64,000 bases of DNA from Heligmosomoides polygyrus polygyrus (Eukaryota; Nematoda; Chromadorea; Rhabditida; Heligmosomidae). The notes under the pieces are model-generated. The model did not search any database, had not been told where the DNA came from, and saw only the letters and a program-made list of their open reading frames with translations. The stretch spans positions 23,808,001 through 23,872,000 of the forward strand of contig OX377202.1 in the NCBI GenBank assembly GCA_947396885.1, in the 5' to 3' direction. The number at the start of each line of letters is the position of its first letter. The first letter of the stretch is position 1. The translations under genes were made by a program, and so were the position numbers. Positions 10,915 to 22,745 of this stretch are shown piece by piece.

Positions 10915-11154
10915 ATGTCTGATGCGCACTGTCATGTAACTCGAGAGCGGGGGAAGGTTTATTCTGAGCGCAGTGGCAATACTGCAGAAGGTCGGCTGGT
11001 TCAATTGTACCACGCGAGTGATGTGAAGATGGACGGGAGTCGCCGGGGGCCAGTGCAGGTGCAGACTGCGCAGGAGATCCTAAATAACATCCGCATTGGT
11101 ATGAGGTGTGCTAAGTCGGGGCAACAAGGGCCACACCCTTACGTGGCAGGTTAG
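10915..11154 (+). CDS. Unrecognised 79-codon ORF
   Basis: The frame opens at an ATG and ends in TAG near 11154. Its composition looks protein-like, with stretches such as GRLVQLYHASDVKMDGS and VQTAQEILNNIRIGM that would form ordinary helices. It follows the GC-rich island and may be part of the same unit. I do not recognise the protein. There are no membrane segments, signal peptide or repeats. It could be a host exon or a fragment of a mobile-element ORF. Confidence 0.25.
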   Translation: MSDAHCHVTRERGKVYSERSGNTAEGRLVQLYHASDVKMDGSRRGPVQVQTAQEILNNIRIGMRCAKSGQQGPHPYVAG

Positions 11155-12380
11155 GTAAGAGCTAGCGCGCATAGGTAAGACCTCGACACCGATTGTGCCT
11201 CACACGTGGCCTCGGGCCGAGGGCCACATGAGTTCCACCACCGATGCAGCGGACTCGCCCGGGGCACGACACCTGGTTCGCTTGAACAGGACCGAAGCTT
11301 GAATCGATTTGTGGTTTACGTGGATTTTTGTTTTGCAAATGATTTTCTATCCAAAGTGTCTTCTTTTCAGGTACACCGGTGCATTTAAATTCCTCTTTCC
11401 AGTGCACATCGTCTGTTTGTCAAAGTGCATCCTTCCGGTCTTCTCTCCCACCTAGAGTTCATTGTCGCACTGCGACACTTCCTTGTTGACATCATAATTG
11501 GCCACTTCGAGCGTGGCCGGATTGGGACTGTAAGATGAGTAAACGTTGCATGGTACAGTTAGAACGCGGAGCTGCATGAAATCCAGCCCTGACAACCAAT
11601 TTCAGCATGGAGTCGAATGGAAAACTTTGTTGGACCTGGACTACTTTATCTCTGCTGCACGAAAAATAACGAGATAAAGCCTCCTGTTCGGCATATGCCA
11701 CGCATTGCACTTATACATAACACTGTGGGCGCACTTCAGATGCGTATTTATGTATTAAGTGGACGTCACAGCTACAAGTTCAACCAGAATTTTGCACAAC
11801 TGAACGCTATGTTGTAATTTAGAAACTTTCAAAAGCTAAAAATAAAACACAAAACAGTAAAAAATTTAAAATAGCATGAAAGCCGATATTAATTTCATGA
11901 CCTTATGTTTTGATGCAGTTACGAAGGAATAGCGGTGGTCCATTTCCATAGCCTTGGCGATAGAGATACACAAGGTAACCTTGGCAACGAATATCTCAAA
12001 CTTGGGTAACTAAACCGCAAACACAAGCAAACCAACAACACATGTGACAAACCAAAAAACAACCAAACCAAAAATTGACAAGCTATAAATAATACATGAT
12101 ATGGGGTTGCAAAGGATGAAGCGTAGAAACATAGTCATTCCTGCTATTCGTTTTTAATAACGAGTCTTTGTTTGCAGTATGCAGTGTTGAAAAATTTAAT
12201 GCTGAGTTTTGCAATATCCCACTGAATGTCCAAGGCGGCTGGAGTTTTGGACAGTTCTGACAACGATTTCTGCCCAAACTATAATAGTAAATTCACTTGA
12301 AAATAATTAATATGGTTATTATTGTTAAGGTTTCTTGTGCAGAGGATTTTCAGACAAATGAACATAGACATTTTTAGCAC
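11155..12380. other. No gene recognised
   Basis: A GC-rich hairpin, GTGGCCTCGGGCCGAGGGCCAC-like, lies near 11208-11230. The rest has no recognisable coding or repeat content. Confidence 0.4.
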
Positions 12381-12384
12381 GAAG

Positions 12385-12662
12385 GGATAAAATGATAAAT
12401 GACGGCGTTACCCAATTCCTTTTGGGATGCGCCACGCATTCTACATCTACAGGATGTCGAGGAGGGTACCTAAATGCGTATTTGGTCTGAATGACTTGCG
12501 GTGGCGGGCCAATGAGCAAGTCAGCGCTTTATCCATTCCAGGCAGCCTGGTACCAGTTCGCCGATCCCGGAGGGATGGAAAGCCTGGTTTGGCTGAGCGG
12601 AAAATCCGAACCAGGAACCTTGTATAGCTCCATGCACACTTCTGCGTCAGCGCGGCGCTGCC
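12385..12662 (-). repeat. tRNA-derived SINE family 1
   Basis: Minus-strand SINE. The worn (CCTTTAT)n-type tail lies at about 12385-12400. The body includes GGATGCGCCACGCATTCTAC and GCGGTGGCGGGCCAATGAG. A B-box-like sequence, the complement of GGAAAATCCGAACCAGG, lies at 12598-12614. The tRNA-like head ends near 12662 in GC-rich sequence. Pol III promoter boxes at the 5' end are typical of tRNA-derived SINEs, which are copied by LINE machinery. Confidence 0.75.
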
Positions 12663-12990
12663 ATGATGAAGCATAGGGCCGTGACGGCCGCGGCGCGACA
12701 CTGCGACACGTGCCGCAGGGTGAGGGCATGCACACTCTCGCGGCTGTCGTGGCGGCTATCGCAGGCGACGCCGCGCTGAGTGCCGCAGGCTGGAATGGTT
12801 CAAATCATTTTTGGCGGCGCGGCATGCACGGGACGTCGGCCCCGTTGCCTATATCGAGATCGCCGGATTTCGCGGAGGTAGCCGTCGCTCTATTTTCCGC
12901 GCCGCGGTGTCGCAGAAGTGTGCATGGGCCTTATCGGGTGCACGCGACAGCTGGCTCCTCCGACAAATGCCACACGTGCCCATTTTTAGT
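12663..12990. other. GC-rich segment next to the SINE, no gene recognised
   Basis: CpG-rich sequence continues for about 330 bases beyond the SINE head. The frame 12811-13068 on the plus strand is open, but the protein is not recognised. Confidence 0.3.
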
Positions 12991-13238
12991 GTAGTTTTTC
13001 TATTTCTAGTATTCAGTCGTCCGAATGGCCTGTCAACTGCCGTATGGAGCTTAGCACAAGGTGCTTAGCATATCGACCCCATCGGTGCTAGATATTACTA
13101 ATTCCTGTCTCAAACTGAGCTTCGGTCAGAAACCGATAACATCGATATATAATGATTGGTTGACCGATATTTTTTACTGTTATGAATCCTATCTATCGGT
13201 AGCTATGTTCGGATGCTTCTCATTTCAAACGCTTCGCT

Positions 13239-13634
13239 TTACGAAGAAAAAAATAGATGTAGTCGATGACAATCGTAAGGCACTCGATCCTGTTTACTAG
13301 TCACACTCACTTCTCCGTGTACTCCCAGAGGAAATGTACCGAAGTGTTTCTGAAAATTTTCACAATTGAGGCATTGTTGGCCGAAGCTCGTTAAACCATC
13401 AGTGGTATCACGTGAGTTCTGCCTCACACACGGAAACCATAGAACCAGTTGTGCATTCTCAGACTTCACCTTGTTACGAATGCAACAGTCTAGGTGACCG
13501 CTAACTGTCACCTTCGGTGTTCGGACTGCTTGAAACAAGCCCATCAGAATTTGCGTCCACCTAGGCGGACGGCCGACCAAACAGTAGTGATCGATGGCAG
13601 GCATTGCTACACAAACTACTGCTATATATAACAC
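13239..13634 (-). CDS. Unrecognised 131-codon ORF
   Basis: A single open minus-strand frame that is rich in Cys and charged residues (for example GQQCLNCENFQKHFGTFPLG). No transposon motif was seen and no similar sequence occurs elsewhere in the window. It could be a degraded host gene or element. A chance ORF is also possible, and I assign no function. Confidence 0.25.
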   Translation of the reverse strand: MLYIAVVCVAMPAIDHYCLVGRPPRWTQILMGLFQAVRTPKVTVSGHLDCCIRNKVKSENAQLVLWFPCVRQNSRDTTDGLTSFGQQCLNCENFQKHFGTFPLGVHGEVSVTSKQDRVPYDCHRLHLFFSS

Positions 13635-13857
13635 CGCAGAACTGTTTCAAATGATCATCGAGTTTATGGCAGCATAGACGTCGGGAACACCGCGAATTTT
13701 ACGGGGTTTTCTTTCATTTCTGGGTAGAAGCAAAGAAACACTGTGTAACTATAAGCGGCACTGATCCCTTCTCTTTTTTCCTTAGCAAAAGCTAGTCTGA
13801 GAGGTTCTACATTCTCTCAGGACAGTGGATAATTTGTTTAGTTGAAACTGTTCAACA

Positions 13858-14612
13858 TTTATTTATTTTATTTATTTATTTATTCAAGACATGGGCCGTA
13901 GCCACACGTAGAAGTAGATTGTTAAAAACAACATCCAAGGAGTGACAATAAAGTACAATAAAAAATACAACAAAGATCCGGTGAGGTTCATTGCAAACGC
14001 AACAGTAGATTCTTGAAACCACGCAGAGATAGACCTAAGGCATCTTGATTTGCATTCAAAACAAGGTTGAACTCCATTATACTCCTGTAGGTGAAGAAAG
14101 TTGTTCTGGCTCGCGATTTTACAACCGCAACATAGAGTCTGAGTTTGCCCCTTTTATTTCTTGTCAAAGATGAACCGAAAAAGCAGAGTGGGTTAATAGA
14201 AACCTTTCCTGTAAATATTTTGAAAAACATAAGAAGATCGAATATTTTCCTTCTACTGTGAAGACTTGGTAAAGACAACATTTTCGCTCTCCCAGCACTA
14301 TTTGGTATCTGGTAGTAACTGATGCCGTAGCATCTCATCATAAGCTTACGAGTAAAGCTGTTTTGAACGCTCTCCAGAAGTCTGATGTCTTTTTTCTTTG
14401 TAGGGTTGAAAATGGTAGTTCCGCATTCTACGATGGGCCTTACATATGTCTTATATGCTCGAAGAAGAATATGAGAATCTCGGCTTCTCAAGGCCTTAAA
14501 AAGGTTGTAGATGCGATAGTTAGCCTTTTTAACCAATGATTTGTAGTGCAGGTCAAACGTCAAATCCCTAGATATCAGGAAACCTAGGTCACGAACTTCA
14601 TTTACATGGAGG
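13858..14612 (-). mobile_element. CR1-like LINE, 5'-truncated, 3' end only
   Basis: The minus-strand frame 13988-14612 encodes the C-terminal part of a CR1/jockey-like ORF2. VRDLGFLISRDLTFDLHYK is followed by YVRPIVECGTTIFNPTKKKD and LLESVQNSFTRKLMMRCYG. These correspond block by block to the nearly intact element at 53.7-57.5 kb. The 3' end is the (TAAA)n tail at 13858-13885. Reverse transcriptase catalytic motifs are absent, as expected for 5' truncation by incomplete target-primed reverse transcription. Confidence 0.88.
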
Positions 14613-15550
14613 TACAATCAATGAAGGAGTCGCATAAATGGCATGAAAAGGACACGGGATGGGAGGAGCACTCCTCACAAGTTGTTAGCGACATCTTGAT
14701 CGTGCTTCTTTCGGACTCTACCAGGATAGCAGAATCGATGCCAACATCGTTAATGCAGTGGGGAAAATAGAACAGATGATTAACGCCAAACAGACTTGAA
14801 AGAGTCAAACAAGTTGGCTTAGCCCAATCATCATGCTTTTTAAAATTTTTACAAACAGGATTTTCATTTCATTGAAGCCATAGAGTTTTTGATGTTCCAC
14901 TAACGTGGGTAGAGAAAATAGACTTAGCTTATATTCCCAAGTGGCAAGGTTACAGGTTATGTTCAACTTCCTCACTTGTTTGAACCTTAAGGATCTCAAC
15001 CTGTTTAATGGAGAATTGAAAGGATTTTATAACACGGCTTTGTGACAGCTTAAGCATTTTTAACCCGCAGAGGTATTTTGAACTTGGTTTTAGCTGCATT
15101 TTGATATTTCTATGTCTGTGCTCGTGTGTTCTACCAGTGTGATTAAGATTAGTTAACGCCAGAAATGAAATACATGAATAAATTGAAGTGGAAGATGATA
15201 CAGTCCGTCAAATGTGTGTATAGCGAAGGATAAGGAAGGAATTTAGCTGGATGGCTCTTAATTATAAACGAGATCATTTATCTGCTGACCGAGACCGTCT
15301 ACAACTATATTACGACTTTTTCAGGCTCTGAACGAGGCAAATTTACGCCATTATCTACACTCGCATAGCTAGTGGAGAGGCATAATTTGCTTCAAAAGTA
15401 GCAATAATGCCATTCTAAGGTAGAGGAGGAAGGTACCCTCTAGGTGGAGGTTAAATATCGACTCCATATGTAAAACAAAAAAGCAATGCAGGAACTGAGT
15501 TGCTATGATACCTAAAGCTTGAAAAAAGTTTGATGTTACTCGATCCCTTT
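14613..15550. other. No gene recognised
   Basis: No conserved frame, repeat or structured element was seen. Confidence 0.4.
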
Positions 15551-15845
15551 GCGCTCATCACCACTCATTCTTTATCTACAGGATATTGTGGAGGCAGATT
15601 GAAAGTGTCTCTGACTCCTACAATTACCCGCAATTATCAGCCAATGAGCGGATCAGTGTTTTGCCCCTGCCAGGCAAGTCCGCGCAAATTCAGCGACTCG
15701 GGAGTGATGAAGGACTTCTTTGGTGTGAACGGAAAATCCGAACCAAGATCTTCGAAAAATATGGAGAAAAAATAAATGATTCGAAGAGCATGCGACAGCT
15801 TAGGCCTCTTCCAACGTTTTCTCCGACTGCGCTACCACGTGCCAC
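15551..15845 (-). repeat. tRNA-derived SINE family 1, with internal insertion
   Basis: The body matches other copies (TCAGCCAATGAGCGGATCAG, GGAAAATCCGAACCAAGATC). The head, complement of TCCGACTGCGCTACCACGTG, sits at about 15820-15845. About 50 extra A-rich bases separate the B-box region from the head. Confidence 0.65.
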
Positions 15846-15859
15846 TATGTCCCATATTG

Positions 15860-16150
15860 CAAATATTTCCTTTTTTCCTTGCCAGCGATTGCGACTTGGA
15901 CTCAGCGTGAACAAGGAGGCTAAAATTGATTGACTGATTCTATAGTCGCGTCGGTTCATGATTCTGCGGAGCCCTGGAAAAGGTTGGATAGAAAAATCAG
16001 AGCGACACCCACATATATTTTTTGAAAGCGCAGAAAGAAACCTACCGAGCGGTCTGTTTGAATCTCCCTGAGACAGCAAGGTTTAGGGTAAAAAACTTAT
16101 TTATTTATACGTACCTTGAAACGGAGATTAATTTTGCGACATCCTAATAT
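15860..16150. other. No gene recognised
   Basis: Nothing recognisable between the SINE and the Tc1-like foldback. Confidence 0.4.
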
Positions 16151-16153
16151 GTA

Positions 16154-17363
16154 CAGGGTGTCTCAAAAAAAATGTCTACACTGTTTGAAAGGTGATAACG
16201 TTCTTACAGTAAAGGTACTGAAGAAGTTAAGGAGTCACATGAAAGATTAAAAATAGGAATTTTCCGACGTGTGAGCGGTGTAGAATGCGCCATACATCCG
16301 TCTCAAAATTTGGTTTTTACACTCGATTGATTGTGTTTCGCTCAAATACTGTTATAATTTCTTCACAAAGTGGTCGTATTGATTAACTTGCGTTTTTTCG
16401 AGGTTTAAAACTTAAAAACACACTTCGGATTACTGAAAATGCAGGGCATCCTGTAACTGTTTGAGACTCATATGAAAGCACTGGGCAACGATATTGCTGT
16501 GGTGTGCAAACAGTCAAGATTGCGTTGTGCCCCGCCTCAAACCTTGCATTTCAGGCTCGATTGATAGTGCATGGACTGAATGCTTATTACCGTTTTGCTA
16601 CTATTTGACCACATTAACCTGGGCTTTGCTTCATTTGAAGATTAGAACTTAACAATCACGTGAAAGACGTGACATGCGATTTCATTGATAGCAAACTTAA
16701 AATGAGAGCAGGAGCCCCATTTTCCAAGACGAATTCTGTGGACTGATGAAGCAACAGTCAAGTTGAATGCGTAGGTTAATGGGCATAACTGCAGCTACAG
16801 GGAAAAACGTTAAAAACGCAAAGCACAGGTTAATCTGTTTATGTAGTAACGAGAGTGTAACAAGCATTCAGCCCTTCCACAATCAATCGAGTCTCAAATG
16901 CAAAATATCAGGTGGGAGCGTGGAGCAATCTTGACTATTCGCACACCATTGCAATCTCGTTACCCTGTGCTTTCATATGAATCTTAAACAGCTTCAAAAC
17001 CTTTCCTAGCAGCAATGTTAGAACCTTTCAAACAGTACCTCCATTTTTAGGATACCTTGTATTTTCAGCAATCCGAAGTGAGTTTTTATGTTTTAAATCT
17101 TGAAAGAAGCACAAATCAGTCGATATGTCTACTTTGTGAAGAAATTATAACAATTGTTCAATCAAAACAGAATCACTCGAGTGTCAAACGCAAACTTTCA
17201 GATGAGCGCACGTCGCATTCCATACCGCTAATATGTCAGAAAAGTTCTATTTTTTGAAGCTCTCCTATGACTCCTTAACTCCTTCATTACCTTTACTGTT
17301 AGCAATGTTATCACCTTTCAAACAGTGTGAACATCTTTTAAGATAATTTTTTGAGATACCCTG
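16154..17363. mobile_element. Tc1/mariner-type foldback element with TA target duplication
   Basis: The left end CAGGGTGTCTCAAAAAAAAT is matched inverted at 17344-17363, and TA lies immediately outside both ends (16152-16153 and 17364-17365). The arms are self-complementary for several hundred bases: ACTGTTTGAAAGGTGATAAC near 16175 matches inverted sequence near 17310-17330. A second set of similar ends lies inside (CAGGGCATCC near 16442 and GGATACCTTG near 17042), so one related element may be nested in another. The centre carries a transposase remnant. Confidence 0.8.
16715..16805 (+). pseudogene. Transposase remnant (IS630/Tc1-mariner superfamily)
   Basis: Plus-strand translation gives PRRILWTDEATVKLNA and, one stop later, VNGHNCSYRE. 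These resemble the catalytic-core block of Tc1/mariner-superfamily transposases, in which an aspartate in W(T/S)DE is catalytic and VNxxNxRYW follows. Only about 30 codons survive, between the two arms of the foldback. Confidence 0.6.
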
Positions 17364-17369
17364 TATTTC

Positions 17370-18550
17370 ACTTTAACGGATGCCATGAAAGAAATGTGAA
17401 TGTGAGTGTGTGTTCACGCTATACAATTATATGCGGTGCATATCTGAACATTCGAGCTGACACAACGCTCATATGTGGGCTATAATGTAAAATTTGAGCT
17501 CTAGCAAACTCCTTAGTTTTGCTATAATGTATCTGTATATTTGGCTTTTAGATATGAGTCCTCTTTTATTTAAAAAACCCTAAATCTTTTCACAATGGAG
17601 GCGTTTGTCTAACTCTTCGATGATGCCATCGAATTCGCTATCGAAATAGCAACTTTCTGTGATTAATGAACGGGAGGGTTCGATCACAGCTCAGCAGAGA
17701 CAGTAGAAGAGGTTTATGCAGCTAGAAGAGCAGTAGACGTCGTGACTGTAGCAACACTCACTATGCAGGTGTCGCACTTGCCGCAGCAGCGGCCGCAACA
17801 ATTCGGTTGTTCGGCAAGTTCCCCCAATTTTCTGTTGCGAACAGCCACCTTTCTCAATCACTATTTTATTATTTATCATCATTTACGGTTATGTCTGTGA
17901 GGTATAACAATGATAAAAAGCAGCAAAAGAAAACAGTCAAACATCAACAAATCGCAGAATGTGAAACGAACTACTTGACAATAAACGGTAAACTATGTAG
18001 CTAGCTGTGTGGTAACAATTCATGAGTCTTGGAAGTATGCATGGATTGGCTTACGAGCACAGGCCTGGAATTTTGGTGGTCGGGGTAAACACAAGATCGG
18101 ACACCGATCAACGACACTATACATAAACACAGTGGTCAAAATACAACACCTGAAATTGGCGACATCAGCAGTGTTTAATTCGAAGGTGACTGGTTGACTT
18201 TGACGCCATTCGCGTCAAACCTTATTGGACCTCGTGGCATGGAGACAGACAAAAATTCTCGCATGCTAATGAGATGGACGTTTGTCACGGTAGCGTCAGG
18301 AGGCTGACTTCCTCTCTAATCGTACAATTTTCTGTCATTTTCGAGACGCTGATGATGTCGAACTGTCAAAGATCAGCGCGACAGACAACCGATTCTTCAC
18401 TGGTTATCGCAATTATCCCGTCTAGCCTACCAGTTCCCACATCTGTCTTCATGCGATGTCTGCTGTATAGCAGAGATCGCAAACACATGCTTTCCGCGAC
18501 TTGTTCAAAACCAGACACTCATCTGGGTCAGAACACTCAAAATAGGTAGG
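17370..18550. other. No gene recognised
   Basis: AT-rich, with no recognisable ORF, repeat partner or RNA gene. Confidence 0.4.
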
Positions 18551-18557
18551 AAATAGA

Positions 18558-19277
18558 CAATAATTTGCTTTGATTTCTACGGAATGAACGCAACACTTCC
18601 ACGAAATGAAGAAGGTGTTCTGAATAAATTGGAGTATTTCGCTGTGGAGCCCAACTCACATTCTGCTCTGATCATTTGCTGTAACGCTCAAAACCAGACA
18701 GTAAATATGAAGTCTCGTAATGTAATTTTGATTGAACTAAACCAAAATTAAATAAATGAAAACTCTCCATCTACATTGTAGCAGGTGCAAATGCCAAGCC
18801 AAATTTCAGCAATGAAGCGTTTGTTGTTACCATTGTTTTATTTTCCTTCAAAATCAATCAGATTTAAATTTCATGATTATAGAATTGTACAATTCAAGCT
18901 GGTGCGGCCCATCCATTTCGAAGAACATGAAGGCGTTTTATGTAACTTCCGGTTCGCCGTAGAACGAACAGTGGCCTACTGAGTCTATAATACATGTAGG
19001 CGGCCTTATTTCCCGTCAGAAAGGATACTTGTGTTGAATGATCAGCGACCATTGGGGCATAGGGATAACTTTACAACGTCGGCACAAGTTGTCGCACTGT
19101 GACTGAAGAATTACAGGTACTAAAAGACTGAGATCATGCTGCCATTTCCATTGATGCCGCAAATCACTTCTCGCTGAGCTCGCGATTTTCAAACACCAAC
19201 ATACTAGTTGCTTCTGTGCATGTCATTACATAGCGAGATGTATTCTTCTTTTTATTTATTTCATTCTCATACCATAC
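18558..19277. repeat. Dispersed repeat, copy 1 (empty of mariner)
   Basis: From CAATAATTTGCTTTGATTTC to TTTCATTCTCATACCATACC, this matches 21628-21850 plus 22748-23251 in the same order and orientation, with scattered differences. It lacks the 895 bp mariner found in copy 2, reading CTCCATCTACATTGTAGCAG across the insertion point. No protein is recognised in either copy. Confidence 0.85.
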
Positions 19278-19280
19278 CTG

Positions 19281-19345
19281 GGCGCGTGGTAGTAGGGAAC
19301 TCGTGAGAAGGGGGTCGGGGGTTTGGATCCCGCAGACTGCGTTTG
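19281..19345 (+). repeat. tRNA-like segment, possible SINE head
   Basis: GGGCGCGTGGTAGTAGGGAA, followed about 25 bases later by GGGGGTTTGGATCCCGCAG, resembles the A-box/B-box spacing of a tRNA-derived promoter. No cloverleaf was completed. Confidence 0.3.
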
Positions 19346-19424
19346 TTCTGCACTTTTGCAAATTCCATTTTATCATATAGGTGATCGGCCTACCGTTCAG
19401 ACCTACCGTTGAGATAGTGTCCTG

Positions 19425-19500
19425 GTTAGACAATGAACTGCGGTGGCCAGCCAATGAATAAGTCAGTGTTTAACCCTGGGAAGACGATTCTGGTACCAAT
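19425..19500 (-). repeat. tRNA-derived SINE family 1, fragment
   Basis: Contains the diagnostic block GAACTGCGGTGGCCAGCC followed by AATGAATAAGTCAGTGTT and GGTACCAATTCATTAA. It is truncated on both sides. Confidence 0.6.
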
Positions 19501-21427
19501 TCATTAAATATTTTAATTAATTTTGTCTAAAAGGTATTTTAATTTATTTTGTCTAAAAAGCCTACTGCACAGGCGCACCCTATTCGATGTTACTTTCTGT
19601 TTTAAAGTTCTCAAAGGTAAACTAAAAATAAAACCTTCAAAATAGTGGATATTTAGGCCCTGTAATGGACGTGTTGGTAGGTTTTCCATCCAGCTTTCAG
19701 CAGTACGCCGGATTCGTCGCATGCATACGTTAGACTCTGTTTTATAGGGATGCTCGCTGGCTCCAGATATATGATACCAAGTGACATATTGGAGTCGTCA
19801 AATATCCCTGTCTTAAAAAAAAGACTGAAGAGAAGAGATTTTCTTTAAAATCTGCAAATTACCGACTTCTGAAGTACTTTTGTATATTATAGTCTTTGAG
19901 AATCCCAGGAAAGGTAATGTACTCCAATCATCTGTTGGATTACTGACACTACATACTACTCTCTATATATCTATACTTATATCTGGATTATTCATGGATT
20001 GTTATACATGGATTGAGTGTTTTTGCTTTGACATTTTTATTTGCCTCCAAAATAAAGTAGATTGCAGCACTTCAATTGTCCACTTTGTCCATTACATACT
20101 GGCTCTGTTATATACTGAGTGCCACTGTCCATATTCTCTTTGTGCTCTTCGGACTACATATGCACTACATACACCTCTCCATATATACATATATAATATA
20201 TATATATAATACATATATATACACAGGGTGGCCCATAAGAATGCAACAAATTTGGTACACTTTTAAACCGTGTTTGCCTATGGTTTGTAGATTATGGTGG
20301 AGCGGTATTATTCATAAGGGTCCCATTATTCATAAGGGACCACTCCTGGATCGATAAGTGCCTTCAGATCGTGTGGGTTGCTTTGCGGCTCACGTCGCAG
20401 CCCCTCTTACGGAGTTTTACTCCTTATTCGTTCCAAAGAAAATATTGAACAATAGTTTTACCATGCTTTATAAAGCAGGACATTTTCTTAAAGACTGTTA
20501 ATAAACAAAGATCGAAAGGCTAAAGATTCAGAAATTTCACAGCTAGTCTTTCGCAGGTGCAATATTTTGCAGATGGACTCAAAACCGCTACCACGTCCTT
20601 TTTTTTGCTGTTACAGGAATCGCTGTACCAGAATGTGAATTTTGTCTTTAAACAACGCGATTAAGTCTCTAATATATGGCGTTAGGTTTTTGTTCCTATC
20701 AAACGAAAATTTTTATTGATTTTCACTATTCTTACAGAAAAACCTAGGGTGTGCGGGGAGATGTTTTGTAAAATCGTGTATGACAAAAACCTGCCATGCG
20801 TGGTCATTGTGTTTATATCATCAGGTTCCCGCAAAGGTAGTATTAAACGCACTATTATTTCGACCTTTCTGGGATTGCTCAACTTTGAGAAATTTTTCAT
20901 CAAATGAGGCAGAGGCTGAATACCCATTTCGAACGACGCGCTCCAACTGCGCTTACAAATTTTTCCTTCTACTCTCTTCTCCTCATAGCTGAGTCTTCGT
21001 CTCACTTGTGGGCTTGTAACGCTTTCCTTGTAGTTTCTAGAAACTGCATACTGCTTAGTAATAGATTACGCACAAGGCTGAATGTTGCATTTGTTCCAGC
21101 TGGTTGCTGCATCGTGTATGATCAGAAAATTAATAGCGTTCTTCTGTTTTAGTTCAAATCCTTTCATCCAATGTTCACTCTTGAGAAGCCTCTGCACTGC
21201 CCTACACATTACCATCATATTGCATGTTCAACAACCAATCTTCCGAAATTTAGTCACATCGGAACGGAAGCGCCCCAGCACGGGCCAGAGAAGAATCTTC
21301 GGTAGTTTTACGTGAGAGCGCATTACTTTGTAATAAGAGCAGCTACAACCATGATACTTTCCAGAAGTATAGCACTAAGTATATCCTACATAACTGTTGG
21401 TATGCGGTTTTTTGCAATTGGAAGAAG
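19501..21427. other. No gene recognised; TA repeats and a possible Tc1-like end
   Basis: A TA-rich microsatellite-like tract lies at 20180-20222. It is followed directly by CAGGGTGGCCCATAAGAATG, which looks like the terminus of a Tc1-type element, but its inverted partner was not found. The rest is unassigned. Confidence 0.4.
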
Positions 21428-21627
21428 NNNNNNNNNNNNNNNNNNNNNNNNNNNNNNNNNNNNNNNNNNNNNNNNNNNNNNNNNNNNNNNNNNNNNNNNN
21501 NNNNNNNNNNNNNNNNNNNNNNNNNNNNNNNNNNNNNNNNNNNNNNNNNNNNNNNNNNNNNNNNNNNNNNNNNNNNNNNNNNNNNNNNNNNNNNNNNNNN
21601 NNNNNNNNNNNNNNNNNNNNNNNNNNN
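21428..21627. other. Assembly gap of 200 N
   Basis: Exactly 200 undetermined bases. Open frames that cross it are artefacts. Confidence 1.
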
Positions 21628-21850
21628 CAATAATTTGCTTGGATTTCTACGAATGAACGTAACTCTTCCACGAAACGATCAAGGGGTTCTGAATGAGTGA
21701 GAGTATTTCGCAGTGGTGCAGCAGAACCCAATCCACATTCTGTTCTGATCATTTTCTGTAACACTCAAGACCAGACAGTAGATATGGAATCTCATAATGT
21801 AATTTTGATTGAATTAAACCAAAATTAAACAAATGAAAACTCTCCATCTA

Positions 21851-22745
21851 TTAGGTTGGCAACTAATTTCGTGGACTCTCAAGCGCCTTCAGCAAAAGTG
21901 CTCATAAACAAATAACAAATAACAGTTTTCAACCAAAGTAAGATATCTTGGAACGCGGGACTGCTTCCCATTTATCAGCTACCTGGCCCATCCCACAGCT
22001 GTAGAATTCTTGTTCTTTTGAAGCCAAGAATCCTTGGAGGTGCATTTTGACATGGTCCACATTAACAAATCGTCCTCCAACCAAGAATTGCTGCAGCGTG
22101 CTATAAATGTGCTAGTCATTTGGCGCACGGCCTGTGCTGTAAGGTGGGTGAGTTAGACGCTCCCAGCTAAGGTCTTCGATTTTTTGAAGCTCCCGATTCG
22201 TGACGTGTGATCTGGCGTTATCATGCTGAAAGATAATTCCGCTCCTGAAAATCTGTCTGAACCGACTCCAGCGGAGTTCAGCCTGCGCGCGGGCAGGTTT
22301 GGAAGAGTAGATTACAGCATTAATGCTGGAACCGTTCTTGACGAGGTCCTAGAAGTTAATACCTTCTTGACACCACCAAACGGAGGGAACGTAGCGAACC
22401 GGACGCCTCAAAAAATAGAAGACCTTGACTGGGAGCGTCAAACTCATCCACCTTACAGCCCAAACCTTGCGCCAAGTGACTATCACATCTTTAGTTCGGT
22501 GCAGTACCTCTTGGTTGGAAGACGATTTAATACTGTGGACCGGGTCGAAATGCACCTCTAAAGATTCTTGGCCTTAAAAGCACAATGATTCTATGGCCGT
22601 GGGATAGACCAGCTACCTGATATATGGGAAGTACTTCTGCATTCCGAGGGATTCTTATTATAATTAACGATTGTCATTAGTTATTTGTTAATAAATACTT
22701 TTGCTGAAGATTCTTGAGAGTCCACGAAATTAGTTGCCAACCTAA
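21851..22745. mobile_element. Palindromic mariner made of two inverted transposase 3' halves
   Basis: The terminal repeats TTAGGTTGGCAACTAATTTC... are identical for about 33 bases at both ends. TA lies outside each end (21849-21850 and 22746-22747). The left half encodes a mariner transposase C-terminus on the minus strand: HDNARSHVTNRELQKIEDLS, then FVNVDHVKMHLQGFLASKEQ and ADKWEAV. The right half encodes the same region on the plus strand: TPQKIEDLDWERQTHPPYSP, NLAPSDYHIF, then LPDIW. Each half carries only the end of the gene, and both lack the N-terminal DNA-binding domain. The element therefore depended on a transposase from elsewhere. Confidence 0.9.
22223..22561 (+). pseudogene. mariner transposase C-terminal fragment (right half)
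   Basis: The last third of the 112-codon frame reads QKIEDLDWERQTHPPYSPNL and APSDYHIFSSVQYLLVGRRF. The third catalytic aspartate lies in PSDYH. A stop after EMHL interrupts the similarity, which resumes downstream (RGIDQLPDIWEVLLHSEGF). The first two thirds of the frame are antisense to the left-half coding sequence. Confidence 0.8.

Noticed and set aside
12811..13068. GC-rich plus-strand frames as exons
   Set aside because: Overlapping open frames on both strands reflect GC content, with no recognisable protein.
21312..21764. Open frames of 78-129 codons across 21428-21627
   Set aside because: They are open only because the 200 N carry no stops.
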